From positions 7,812,001 through 7,876,000 of the forward strand of contig NZ_CP036426.1 in assembly GCF_007752535.1 (NCBI RefSeq): DNA of 64,000 nucleotides. Reading direction: 5' to 3'. Made by a program: the position numbers and the translations under genes. Origin of the DNA: Tautonia plasticadhaerens (lineage in GTDB: Bacteria; Planctomycetota; Planctomycetia; Isosphaerales; Isosphaeraceae). Under the pieces are notes generated by a model that was not told where the DNA came from, searched no databases, and was given only the letters and a program-made list of their open reading frames with translations. Each line of letters opens with the position of its first letter. Positions within the stretch are counted from its first letter, which is position 1. Of this stretch, positions 13,529-20,946 are shown piece after piece.

Positions 13529-14419
13529 TCAGCCGCCGCCGCCGAGGTAGCGGCGGTCGACCTTCACCCCCACCGTGCCGATGCCGTAGTAGCCGACCGA
13601 GATCCGGGCGACGTGCGTCAGCAGGTCGTACGCCCGCCAGCGGTCCCAGCCGAACTCGGCCTCCATCCAGAGGATCAGCCGGGCGAACGCCTCGGCCATC
13701 GACCGCTCCGCCGGGCATCCGGTGGCCACGGCCATGATCTCCCCCGGCCCCTCGACCCGAGGGCCCGGGATCTTCGGCCCCTTGCGCAGGTCGACCGTGA
13801 TCGTCGACTCCGCCGGCATCTCCAGCCCCGTGGCCGAGAGCTCGCCGTGCCCCATCGCGGCGTGGGCGTCTCCCAGGTAGAGCAGGCCGCCGGGCACGAA
13901 GACGGGCAGGACCACCGTGTTGCCGGGGCAGACCTCGATCAGGTCCAGGTTGCCCCCGTGGTTGCCGGCCGGGGCCGTCGTGGGGGCTCCCCAGTCCGGC
14001 GCCGTGCCGATGCAGCCGAGCATCGGGGCATACGGGATCGCGATCGCGTCGCTCCAGTGGATCAGGCCGTCCTTGATGGCGCAGACGTGGGTGCCGTGGG
14101 GCACCTCGGTGCCGAGCCACTCGCAGAGCTGCCTCGGGTCGGCGGTCCGGGTGGCGCACTGGCCGATCGAGGGGCGGATCTCCCGGATCGTGACGGCCAG
14201 GGCATCCCCCGGCTCGGCCCCCTCGACGAAGATCGGGCCGTTGAGCGGGTTGCTGTAGGGGACCGCCGCCTTGTCCCGGCGGTCGGCATCGGTGCGGATC
14301 TGGCCGGAGAGGGCGTCCTCGCTGGCGACGACCAGGGTCTCCCCCGGCCCGACCCGGGCCCGGGGTTCCAGGTGTCGGCTGAACTCGTAGACCAGCGATC
14401 CGATCGGCAGGTGTCGCAT
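13529..14419 (-). CDS. Acetamidase/formamidase family protein
   Basis: A 296-aa member of the FmdA/AmdA amidohydrolase family, which hydrolyses short amides to ammonia plus the acid. Family features visible are G-P-I-F-V-E-G-A-E-P-G-D-A-L-A-V near residue 70, the P-M-L-G-C-I-G block, N-H-G-G-N-L-D and G-D-A-H-A-A-M-G-H-G-E. The frame extends upstream to 14716, but the M-R-H-L-P-I-G-S-L start at 14419 fits the family and the upstream extension is unlike it. The gene converges with the DUF1501 gene and diverges from the aldo/keto reductase. The substrate in this host is unknown. Confidence 0.85.
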   Translation of the reverse strand: MRHLPIGSLVYEFSRHLEPRARVGPGETLVVASEDALSGQIRTDADRRDKAAVPYSNPLNGPIFVEGAEPGDALAVTIREIRPSIGQCATRTADPRQLCEWLGTEVPHGTHVCAIKDGLIHWSDAIAIPYAPMLGCIGTAPDWGAPTTAPAGNHGGNLDLIEVCPGNTVVLPVFVPGGLLYLGDAHAAMGHGELSATGLEMPAESTITVDLRKGPKIPGPRVEGPGEIMAVATGCPAERSMAEAFARLILWMEAEFGWDRWRAYDLLTHVARISVGYYGIGTVGVKVDRRYLGGGG

Positions 14420-14569
14420 GGGGGCCTCGGGGTGGGCAACGTCGCCTTCGGCATGGGCTCCGGCCCGGATCGGCGTACCGGGCGGGGGGACGATGGGGTA
14501 GATTATGCCCCCGATCGGCGGGCGGTTCCGCCCCCCGCCTCCCCGAACCCCCGACGAGGCCCGAGCGCG

Positions 14570-15565
14570 ATGGACACGGTCACCCTGGGAGACTCCGGCC
14601 CGGTCGTCTCCCGGATCGGGCTCGGCCTGGCCGCCCTCGGGAGGCCGGGCTACATCAACCTCGGCCACGCGGCCGACCTCCGGGGCGGGCGCACCGTCGA
14701 GGCGATGGAGCGGCACGCCTCCGAGGTGCTCGACCTAGCCCTCGCCTCCGGCGTCCGCTACCTCGACGCCGCCCGGTCCTACGGCCGGGCCGAGGAGTTC
14801 CTGGCCCGCTGGCTGGAGTCCCGCGGCGTCGGGCCATCGGACGTGACGGTCGGGTCGAAGTGGGGCTACGTCTACACGGCCCGATGGCGAGTCGACGCCG
14901 ATCGGCACGAAGTCAAGGACCACTCGCTCGACAACCTCCGCCGCCAGTCCCGGGAGAGCCGGGACCTGCTGGGAGGCCACCTCGACCTCTACCAGATCCA
15001 CTCCGCCACCCTGGAGAGCGGCGTCCTGGACGACCCCGAGGTGCTCGGCGAGCTGGCCCGCTTGAAGGCCGAGGGCCTCCGCATCGGCCTCTCGCTCTCC
15101 GGCCCCCGCCAGGCCGAGACGCTGGACAAGGCGATGGGCGTCCGGGTCGACGGCGTCCGCCTCTTCGACGCCGTCCAGGCCACCTGGAACCTGCTGGAGC
15201 GATCCGCCGGGCCGGCGCTGGCCGAGGCCCGGTCGATTGGCCTGGGGGTGATCGTCAAGGAGGCGTTGGCAAACGGCCGGCTGACCGCCCGCAACGACGA
15301 CCCCGCGTTCGCCGACGCGAGACTCGTGCTGGAGGGGCAGGCCGACCGGCTGGGGACCTCCATCGACGCCCTCGCCCTGGCCGCCGCGCTTGCCCAGCCC
15401 TGGGCCGATGTCGTCCTCAGCGGCGCGGCCTCGGCCGAACAGCTCCGCTCGAACCTCGCCGCGACTGCCGTCTCCTGGGACGAGCAGGCCGACGGGGCAA
15501 TTGCCCCACTGGTCGAGCCCCCGGAGGCGTATTGGTCGACCCGATCCCGCCTCCCCTGGAATTGA
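14570..15565 (+). CDS. Aldo/keto reductase
   Basis: A 331-aa NAD(P)H-dependent oxidoreductase with a TIM-barrel fold. The AKR catalytic set is visible: the Asp of Y-L-D-A-A-R-S-Y-G, the Tyr in that same motif, the Lys in G-S-K-W-G-Y and the His in L-Y-Q-I-H-S. A C-terminal helix segment (G-A-A-S-A-E-Q-L-R-S-N-L) is typical of the cofactor end of the barrel. The frame runs far upstream, but ATG 14570 gives the canonical N-terminus (V-T-L-G-D-S-G-P-V-V-S-R-I-G-L-G). Probable substrates are aldehydes or sugars; not determinable here. Confidence 0.9.
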   Translation: MDTVTLGDSGPVVSRIGLGLAALGRPGYINLGHAADLRGGRTVEAMERHASEVLDLALASGVRYLDAARSYGRAEEFLARWLESRGVGPSDVTVGSKWGYVYTARWRVDADRHEVKDHSLDNLRRQSRESRDLLGGHLDLYQIHSATLESGVLDDPEVLGELARLKAEGLRIGLSLSGPRQAETLDKAMGVRVDGVRLFDAVQATWNLLERSAGPALAEARSIGLGVIVKEALANGRLTARNDDPAFADARLVLEGQADRLGTSIDALALAAALAQPWADVVLSGAASAEQLRSNLAATAVSWDEQADGAIAPLVEPPEAYWSTRSRLPWN

Positions 15566-15612
15566 CGGGAGCCGATCCCCGAGCCGAGGCGTGCGGCGAC
15601 GTCCTGGCACCG

Positions 15613-15671
15613 GACCATGTCCCGGTCCCGCCCTGAGACTGCCTCGGTTCGGGGTCGGTCGGGACATGGTC
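15613..15671. terminator. Inverted repeat between convergent genes
   Basis: A perfect 12-bp inverted repeat, gaccatgtcccg at 15613-15624 and its complement at 15660-15671, separates the 3' ends of the aldo/keto reductase and the SGNH hydrolase. The right arm runs into the hydrolase stop codon. There is no T-tract, so terminator function for either strand is inference from position. Confidence 0.45.
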
Positions 15672-16806
15672 AGGGGCCCTCGGAAAGCGCCGAGCGGAGG
15701 ACCGGCTCGAAGACGTCGGCCATCCGGAAGAAGCCGAGGTCGGTCGGGTGGGAGCCGTCGACGGTCCCCTCGGTGTCGTCGCCGAGCTGGGGGTCTCCCG
15801 GCAGGTAGGTCAGCCCCGGCACGCCGTCGGCCACCAGGCGGTCGAACTCCTGCTTCAGCGCGGCCCGGCTGGTCGCGTTGCGTTCCCGGGCGGAGGAGAC
15901 GAGCGGGGCGTTGGAGTAGGTCCGGTCCTCGGCCAGCACGATCGGGGTGTCGGGATGGGCCTCCCGGAGGGTCCGGACGAGGGGCCCGACCCGCTCCTCC
16001 ACCTCCCCGGCGTCCATGTTCGGCAGGCAGTCGATGACGTAAGCGGCCGGATCCAGCTCGGCCAGCAGCCCGGCCACCTCGGCCTCCATCCGGCCGTTGC
16101 CCGAGAAGCCGAGGTTGATGACCGGCCGGTCGAGCCTCCGGCCGAGGATCGCCGTGTGCACCATCCCCGGCCGGGAGGCGCAGCCCCCCTGGGTGATCGA
16201 GGTGCCGTAGAAGACGATCGGCCTCGAACTCGCCTCGGGCCGGGGCGTCGCCTTCGAGAGCGAGGCCCCCTCCGGGATCCCGATCTCGACCGAGGACACC
16301 CCGTTATAGAGCGGCAGGTACAGCAGGTATTCGCGAGGGCCGCCCTCGATCCCCGAGGCCAGGGTGCCCGTGTTCGTCGGCGCCTGCTCGGGGCGGCCGT
16401 AGCCGAGCCACTGCCAGCGGTCGCCGACCCTGGCGTAGAGGTCCAGCCCGCTGACCCCGGTGGCCGGCATGTGGGGCATGTCCAGGCGGTCGGAGGTCAG
16501 CGTCCATCGGGCCTTGATCGTCGGGGCGTCGGTCTCGAACCGCACGCAGAGCCCCGCCGAGTGCCGGCTGAGGCCCCAGACCGCGTCTCGCACCACCCCC
16601 TCGGCCCGGGCCGGCAGACGGTCGAAGGGCGCCTTCGTGTCGTCCCAGCCCTGGCCCTCGATCCCGAGCAGCTGGATGTCATACCAGCGGGTCGAGTCTC
16701 CCGGGTCGGTCCTCGCCAGGGACGGGTCGATGACCTCCTGGGCGTCGCTGGAAGTCGGGGCGAGGAACCCGGCAAACACGAAGGCGAGTCCGGCGATTCG
16801 AATCAT
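15670..16806 (-). CDS. Secreted SGNH/GDSL-type hydrolase
   Basis: A 378-aa exported esterase-like protein with a signal peptide (M-I-R-I-A-G-L-A-F-V-F-A-G-F-L-A). An N-terminal accessory domain contains G-L-D-L-Y, the hallmark of the GxDLY domain that precedes Lipase_GDSL_3 domains. The SGNH hydrolase domain follows with G-T-S-I-T-Q-G-G (nucleophile Ser), G-F-S-G-N-G (oxyanion Gly/Asn) and a C-terminal D-G-S-H-P-T-D (Asp/His). All four catalytic blocks are present. Likely substrates are acyl groups on carbohydrates or lipids. The ATG at 16806 directly precedes the signal peptide; the long upstream extension of the frame runs into the repeat region and is rejected. Confidence 0.88.
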   Translation of the reverse strand: MIRIAGLAFVFAGFLAPTSSDAQEVIDPSLARTDPGDSTRWYDIQLLGIEGQGWDDTKAPFDRLPARAEGVVRDAVWGLSRHSAGLCVRFETDAPTIKARWTLTSDRLDMPHMPATGVSGLDLYARVGDRWQWLGYGRPEQAPTNTGTLASGIEGGPREYLLYLPLYNGVSSVEIGIPEGASLSKATPRPEASSRPIVFYGTSITQGGCASRPGMVHTAILGRRLDRPVINLGFSGNGRMEAEVAGLLAELDPAAYVIDCLPNMDAGEVEERVGPLVRTLREAHPDTPIVLAEDRTYSNAPLVSSARERNATSRAALKQEFDRLVADGVPGLTYLPGDPQLGDDTEGTVDGSHPTDLGFFRMADVFEPVLRSALSEGP

Positions 16807-17964
16807 CGGTGCGGTCCTTGATCGTTCATCGCAGTCGCGTCGAGGCCGGCCCGGGGCTTCGGACCGGGACCTCGGATGTCCAGGAGGCTGGGGCACGTTC
16901 GGCCCGAGGGGACCTCCCCGAGTGGGCCGATGTACCCGAGGCGGCCCCGAGGCATCAATGCCCTGCCCCGGAGGCAAAGCCATCCGACCCGGGCCGCCGG
17001 CCGCTCTCGACACACCGCTCCGCCTCCGCCCTCGGAGTCGGTCGCAGTCCACCGACACCCCCGATCGGTGCGCCGGGGAGGGGCCCCGGCGGCGGTCGGT
17101 GCGCCAACAAGACGAACGCCCAATCTTCGCAACCATCGTCCAGCAATTGCGTTGCAGAAACCGAAATGGCTTCGCTCCGTTTCGGCGCATCGGGCATTCG
17201 CCCCAAGCTGGGCCGCCCGGGTGATGGGCCAGTCGGTCACGCTCCTTCCCAAGCGTCGGACTCGGGGTCCGGGGGAAGGAACGGGATCGGTGCGCCGTTG
17301 GTGCGCCGAGCCGAATCTCGCAACCCCTGACGAACGGACACGTTGCGAAAAACCAAATGGCTTCGTTCCGCGCCGGGACGCGGCGACGGGACGAGTGTCC
17401 GTCCCTGGCTCGGCCCGTCGGGGAGGTCGACGCGGGCAATCCCCCCGGATGGGGTGTCGGTTCAGGGCCGGGAGGGGGTCGGTGCGCTTCCGGACAGGGC
17501 CGGCCAAGCCACTCAAAGGATTCCGCGAGAACAGGTTGCAGAACGAAAAATGGCTTCGCTCCGCGCCGACGCGACGACGCCTGAGACGGCCCTCCCCGAT
17601 CGTCGAGCCAGCCGACAGGGGAGGGATCATCGCCCCCGACGCCGGGGACCGCCGGGCGGGGATGGGGCAGGCGCGATCGGTCCCGCCCCCGGGTGAGGCC
17701 GGGGGGCATGGTCGGTCGGGCATCGGTCGTGAGGGGCTCGGCTCGACGATCGGCACCGGAGACGCTCTGCGCAGGGCGGGACGGCGGGGCCGTACGGCCG
17801 GCCCCTCCCCATAAAGATCGTGGGACGGGCCGATTCCAGTCACATAATCCGGCGAGGTGGCGACCCCGAGGCCGGATGGGGGTTGGTCGTCGGGACGACT
17901 GGGAGGGAATCCGAGGGGGCCGCCGACTTCGAGTCGGGCCTCCAGGCCCCCCCGCTGCGGGCTG
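16807..17964. other. Gene-poor region with tandem repeats
   Basis: About 1.16 kb without a gene I can support. Both strands carry long open frames, but their translations are Arg/Pro/Gly-rich and shadow-like. The structured feature is the three-copy ~192-bp tandem repeat centred on 17096-17567. The stretch upstream of it and the stretch 17570-17960 show nothing further that I recognise. Confidence 0.65.
17096..17567. repeat. Three tandem copies of a ~192-bp intergenic unit
   Basis: Each unit opens with tcggtgcgc (17096, 17287, 17479) and, 68-69 bp later, carries a strongly conserved core: gttgc(a/g)..aa.. followed by aaatggcttcg(c/t)tccg at 17164-17179, 17355-17370 and 17548-17563. Period is 191-193 bp. 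The sequence between the conserved blocks is much more diverged. I see no coding signal; possibilities are repeated regulatory sites, a small structured RNA family or decayed mobile DNA. Confidence 0.75.
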
Positions 17965-19050
17965 CTAGTAAAGGTTCCCGCTCGACCGAGGCCTCCATCC
18001 GGGAGGGACGTTGGCCGGGGAGAATGCCGGCGTGCCCCAGAGGTTGCGGATGACGCGACTGCTGCTGGCCGCGCGGGTCTCGCTGGGGACGGACTCCCGG
18101 GCGACGGCGGCGTCCCTGTCGGCGTAGATGTACCGGGCATAGGCCTCGACCGCCCTCCGGACGATGAGATTGCCCGCCCCGCAGGCGGGAGTAATCCCGC
18201 GATAGTCGTGGACCCGGTAGGTTCCCCGGAGGTCTAACTCGTAGTCCACGGCGTGGCCCGCCTCATGGATGACGGTCCATTCGGCCCGGGCGGCGCTGGT
18301 CCCCACGTCCCGCTCCCAGCGGTCGCGGGGGATGCCGTGCAGGCCACGGGCCCCTGCCGAGAGGACGAGTCGATCGACGTCGGCGTTGCTGAGGCCCGTT
18401 GCTTCCTCGTGGCGGCGGCCGGCGAACGCACCGGCCTCCAGCTCGGCACGGAGCCAGGTCCCCCCGCCGGGCCCGTGGTTCGGCTTGTCTTCGATCACGA
18501 AGAAGGGGTAGAGGACGGCGAGGTGGGCGGGGGGCATCCGCCCGAAGAAGGTCGCGAGCAGGCGGACCTTGGTCTCGGGGTCGGGGGTGCTGATGCAGAC
18601 GAAGAAATCGATCACCTGCTCATGCACGGTGATCGGGATGTGCTGCGGCGTCAGGGTCCCTGAGATCGGGCCGGCCGCGGGGGTGGAGGTTGGGGAAGGG
18701 CTGGAGAGGGTACCCCCGAACCGGGAGGCCAGGGCCGCATGGGTCCGGCCGCCGACGTCGACGCGTCCGTCCGGGGAGCGCAACCCGAGTCCGGGATGCA
18801 GACGCTGGAGCGCCTCGATGGCCGCGATCGTCGGCGCGTCGCATCGCCCCGAGGTGTCGAGGCGAGGACTGGGGCCACCGCGGTCGGTTTGGAACCGGTT
18901 GAGTGTCCCCTGGACGACCCGGACGTCGGCCTGATCATTGGCGCCTCCCCGGCCCACCGATCGGCGGAGGGGGGCCATCTCCCAGTCGCGACAGTTGTGC
19001 TCCGGGCTCGAGTGGGTCGGGCAGCCCGCCGCCCCGCAATGCCACGCCAT
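17965..19050 (-). CDS. Putative zinc metallopeptidase-like protein with peptidoglycan-binding-like domain
   Basis: A 361-aa protein. Residues about 35-110 resemble a peptidoglycan-binding fold (D-V-R-V-V-Q-G-T-L-N-R-F, T-I-A-A-I-E-A-L-Q-R-L-H-P-G, G-R-T-H-A-A-L). A Pro/Ser/Thr-rich linker leads to a C-terminal domain with V-I-H-E-A-G-H-A-V-D, an HExxH zinc site followed by Asp, and a conserved-looking V-R-R-A-V-E-A-Y-A-R-Y-I-Y segment. No signal peptide is evident and the N-terminus is Cys/His-rich (A-W-H-C-G-A-A-G-C-P-T-H). ATG 19050 has GGGGGAGG at ideal spacing, so the longer frame to 19158 is rejected. Function unknown; a cell-wall or toxin-like peptidase is possible. Confidence 0.7.
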   Translation of the reverse strand: MAWHCGAAGCPTHSSPEHNCRDWEMAPLRRSVGRGGANDQADVRVVQGTLNRFQTDRGGPSPRLDTSGRCDAPTIAAIEALQRLHPGLGLRSPDGRVDVGGRTHAALASRFGGTLSSPSPTSTPAAGPISGTLTPQHIPITVHEQVIDFFVCISTPDPETKVRLLATFFGRMPPAHLAVLYPFFVIEDKPNHGPGGGTWLRAELEAGAFAGRRHEEATGLSNADVDRLVLSAGARGLHGIPRDRWERDVGTSAARAEWTVIHEAGHAVDYELDLRGTYRVHDYRGITPACGAGNLIVRRAVEAYARYIYADRDAAVARESVPSETRAASSSRVIRNLWGTPAFSPANVPPGWRPRSSGNLY

Positions 19051-19390
19051 CGCGACCTCCCCCGAGTCAAGTACCGGGGCCGGTCGGGGAGGATGCAGTC
19101 CGCGCCGGGCCCCGGAGGATCGATCGACCACGGGATGCCTGGCAACGACCGCACACACGTCGTCGCATCCAGTTATTCATTGGAAGCGAACCGGGGGGGG
19201 TGTACCAGGAAAAAACCCGATTGTTCGAGACGATCCCTCGGCGGCGGGCCGTCCGGGCGGCGACTGGAAATCGGGAGAGGGTGCGGCGATGATCGGGCCT
19301 CCCGGGAGGTGCCCCGGCATCGACCACCTCGAAGGAGCAGGCACCTCACTCCCGGACGTTGACGCCGACCACCAACAGGAGCCGAGCCCG
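19051..19390. promoter_or_regulatory. Divergent intergenic region
   Basis: 340 bp between the metallopeptidase-like gene (minus) and the oxidoreductase gene (plus). The most AT-rich patch is about 19165-19230 (cagttattcattgg, ggaaaaaacccgattgttcg) and is the likeliest promoter area, but I cannot assign boxes. No small gene is supported. Confidence 0.35.
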
Positions 19391-20707
19391 ATGACCACGA
19401 GACATGACCTCTCCCGACGAGGACTGTTGAAGGCCGCCGCCGCCTCGGCCGGCGCGATCGCGTTCCCGACGATCGTCCCGGCCTCGGCCCTGGGGAGGGA
19501 CGAGAAGGCGGCGCCGAGCGACCGGGTCGTGGTCGGCTGCATCGGCACCGGGGGGCGGGGACGGGGGCTGATCGGCATGTTCATGGGCCAGCCCGACGTG
19601 CAGCTCGCGGCCGTCTGCGACGTGGACGCCTCGCATCGGGCGCAGGGGAAGCAGGAGGTCGACGAGCGGGCGGGCAACGCCGACTGCGCCTCGTACCACG
19701 ACTTCCGGGAATTGCTGGCGAGGGACGACGTCGAGGCGGTGATCGTCGCCACGCCGGACCACTGGCACGGGATCGCCTCGGTGGCGGCGGCGGAGGCGGG
19801 CAAGGACATCTACTGCGAGAAGCCGCTGACGAACACGGTGGCCGAGGGGAGGGCGATCGTCGACGCCGTCGAGCGGCACGGGCGGATCCTCCAGGTCGGC
19901 AGCCACGAGCGCTCCGGCGACAACGCCCGGTATGCCTGCGAGCTGGTCCGCAACGGCCGGATCGGCCGGATCCGGTCCGTCCGGATCAACCTGCCGGACA
20001 CCGATAGCCACCACGAGGAGGCCAAGGCCCACGCCGGGGCGGCGGCCCCCGAGGCGATCCCGGAGGGGTTCGACTACGACTTCTGGCTCGGGCACACGCC
20101 GAGGGTCCCCTACCTGGAGGACCGCTGCCACTTCTGGTGGCGGTTCCAGCTCGCCTACGGCGGCGGGGAGATGACCGACCGGGGGGCGCACGTCATCGAC
20201 ATCGCCCAGCTCGGCCTGGGGGCCGACCACACCGGGCCGGTCCACGTCGAGGCGAGGGGGCGACGGGGGGAGGGGCTCTACGACGCCTTCTGGGACTACG
20301 AGTTCACCAACACGTATGCCGACGGGGTGACGCTGATCGGCTCGACCCAGGGCCCCCGAGGCTTGAAGTTCGAGGGGGAGGACGGCTGGATCTTCGTCGA
20401 GATCCACGGGGGGAGGCTGGAGGCGTCGAGCCCGAGCCTGCTGGAGGAGCCGATCGGGCCGGACGAGATCCACCTCGGCCGGAGCCCGGGGCACCAGCGG
20501 AACTTCCTCGATTGCGTCCGGTCGCGGACCCGGCCGGTGGCCCCGGCCGAGGCCGGGCACCGGACCGCCACCATCTGCCACCTGAACAACATCGCCATGC
20601 TCGTCGGCACGCCGCTGGCCTGGGATCCCGAGGCCGAGCAGGTGACCAACTGCGAGGAGGCCAACCGGCTGCTCTCCCCCGCGATGAGGAAGCCCTGGAG
20701 GCTTTGA
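19391..20707 (+). CDS. Gfo/Idh/MocA-family oxidoreductase, Tat-exported
   Basis: A 438-aa NAD(P)-dependent sugar or inositol dehydrogenase-like protein. The N-terminus has a twin-arginine signal (S-R-R-G-L-L-K-A-A-A-A-S-A-G-A), common in planctomycete members. The Rossmann motif G-C-I-G-T-G-G-R-G-R-G starts near residue 54, and the catalytic-region E-K-P-L block (I-Y-C-E-K-P-L-T) near 142. The C-terminal domain includes G-G-G-E-M-T-D-R-G-A-H-V-I-D-I-A, with the His expected at the active site. A purine-rich aggag lies about nine bases before ATG 19391. Substrate unknown; it may bind its cofactor before export. Confidence 0.92.
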   Translation: MTTRHDLSRRGLLKAAAASAGAIAFPTIVPASALGRDEKAAPSDRVVVGCIGTGGRGRGLIGMFMGQPDVQLAAVCDVDASHRAQGKQEVDERAGNADCASYHDFRELLARDDVEAVIVATPDHWHGIASVAAAEAGKDIYCEKPLTNTVAEGRAIVDAVERHGRILQVGSHERSGDNARYACELVRNGRIGRIRSVRINLPDTDSHHEEAKAHAGAAAPEAIPEGFDYDFWLGHTPRVPYLEDRCHFWWRFQLAYGGGEMTDRGAHVIDIAQLGLGADHTGPVHVEARGRRGEGLYDAFWDYEFTNTYADGVTLIGSTQGPRGLKFEGEDGWIFVEIHGGRLEASSPSLLEEPIGPDEIHLGRSPGHQRNFLDCVRSRTRPVAPAEAGHRTATICHLNNIAMLVGTPLAWDPEAEQVTNCEEANRLLSPAMRKPWRL

Positions 20708-20946
20708 GCCCAGGAGGGCGATCGCCCGGGGCGGTCGGCCGTCCGGCCGTCCTCCCCCGGTCGGGCGGGGGGTGCTGGGCGGCGGGGCCCCGGGTCGGCT
20801 AGACTGGATCCGACCCCGGCCCCGGGTCATCGCACCTCTCCGCCTCGCATCCGGGCCGGGGCCGATCGCCCCGCGATCCTCCCATCCCCGTCCCCGACCG
20901 ATCCGCCCAGTCATCGCTCGAACCGAGACGAACCGAGGCCCCGACA

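Noticed and set aside
13613-14569. N-terminal extension of the aldo/keto reductase frame
   Set aside because: It is antisense to the amidase gene, and the reductase family start is at ATG 14570.
17096-17567. CRISPR array
   Set aside because: Period is ~192 bp, far too long; conserved blocks are split and no cas genes are present.
16807-18140. Long open frames over the gene-poor region on both strands
   Set aside because: Arg/Pro/Gly-rich translations cross the tandem repeats and show no domain or ribosome binding site.
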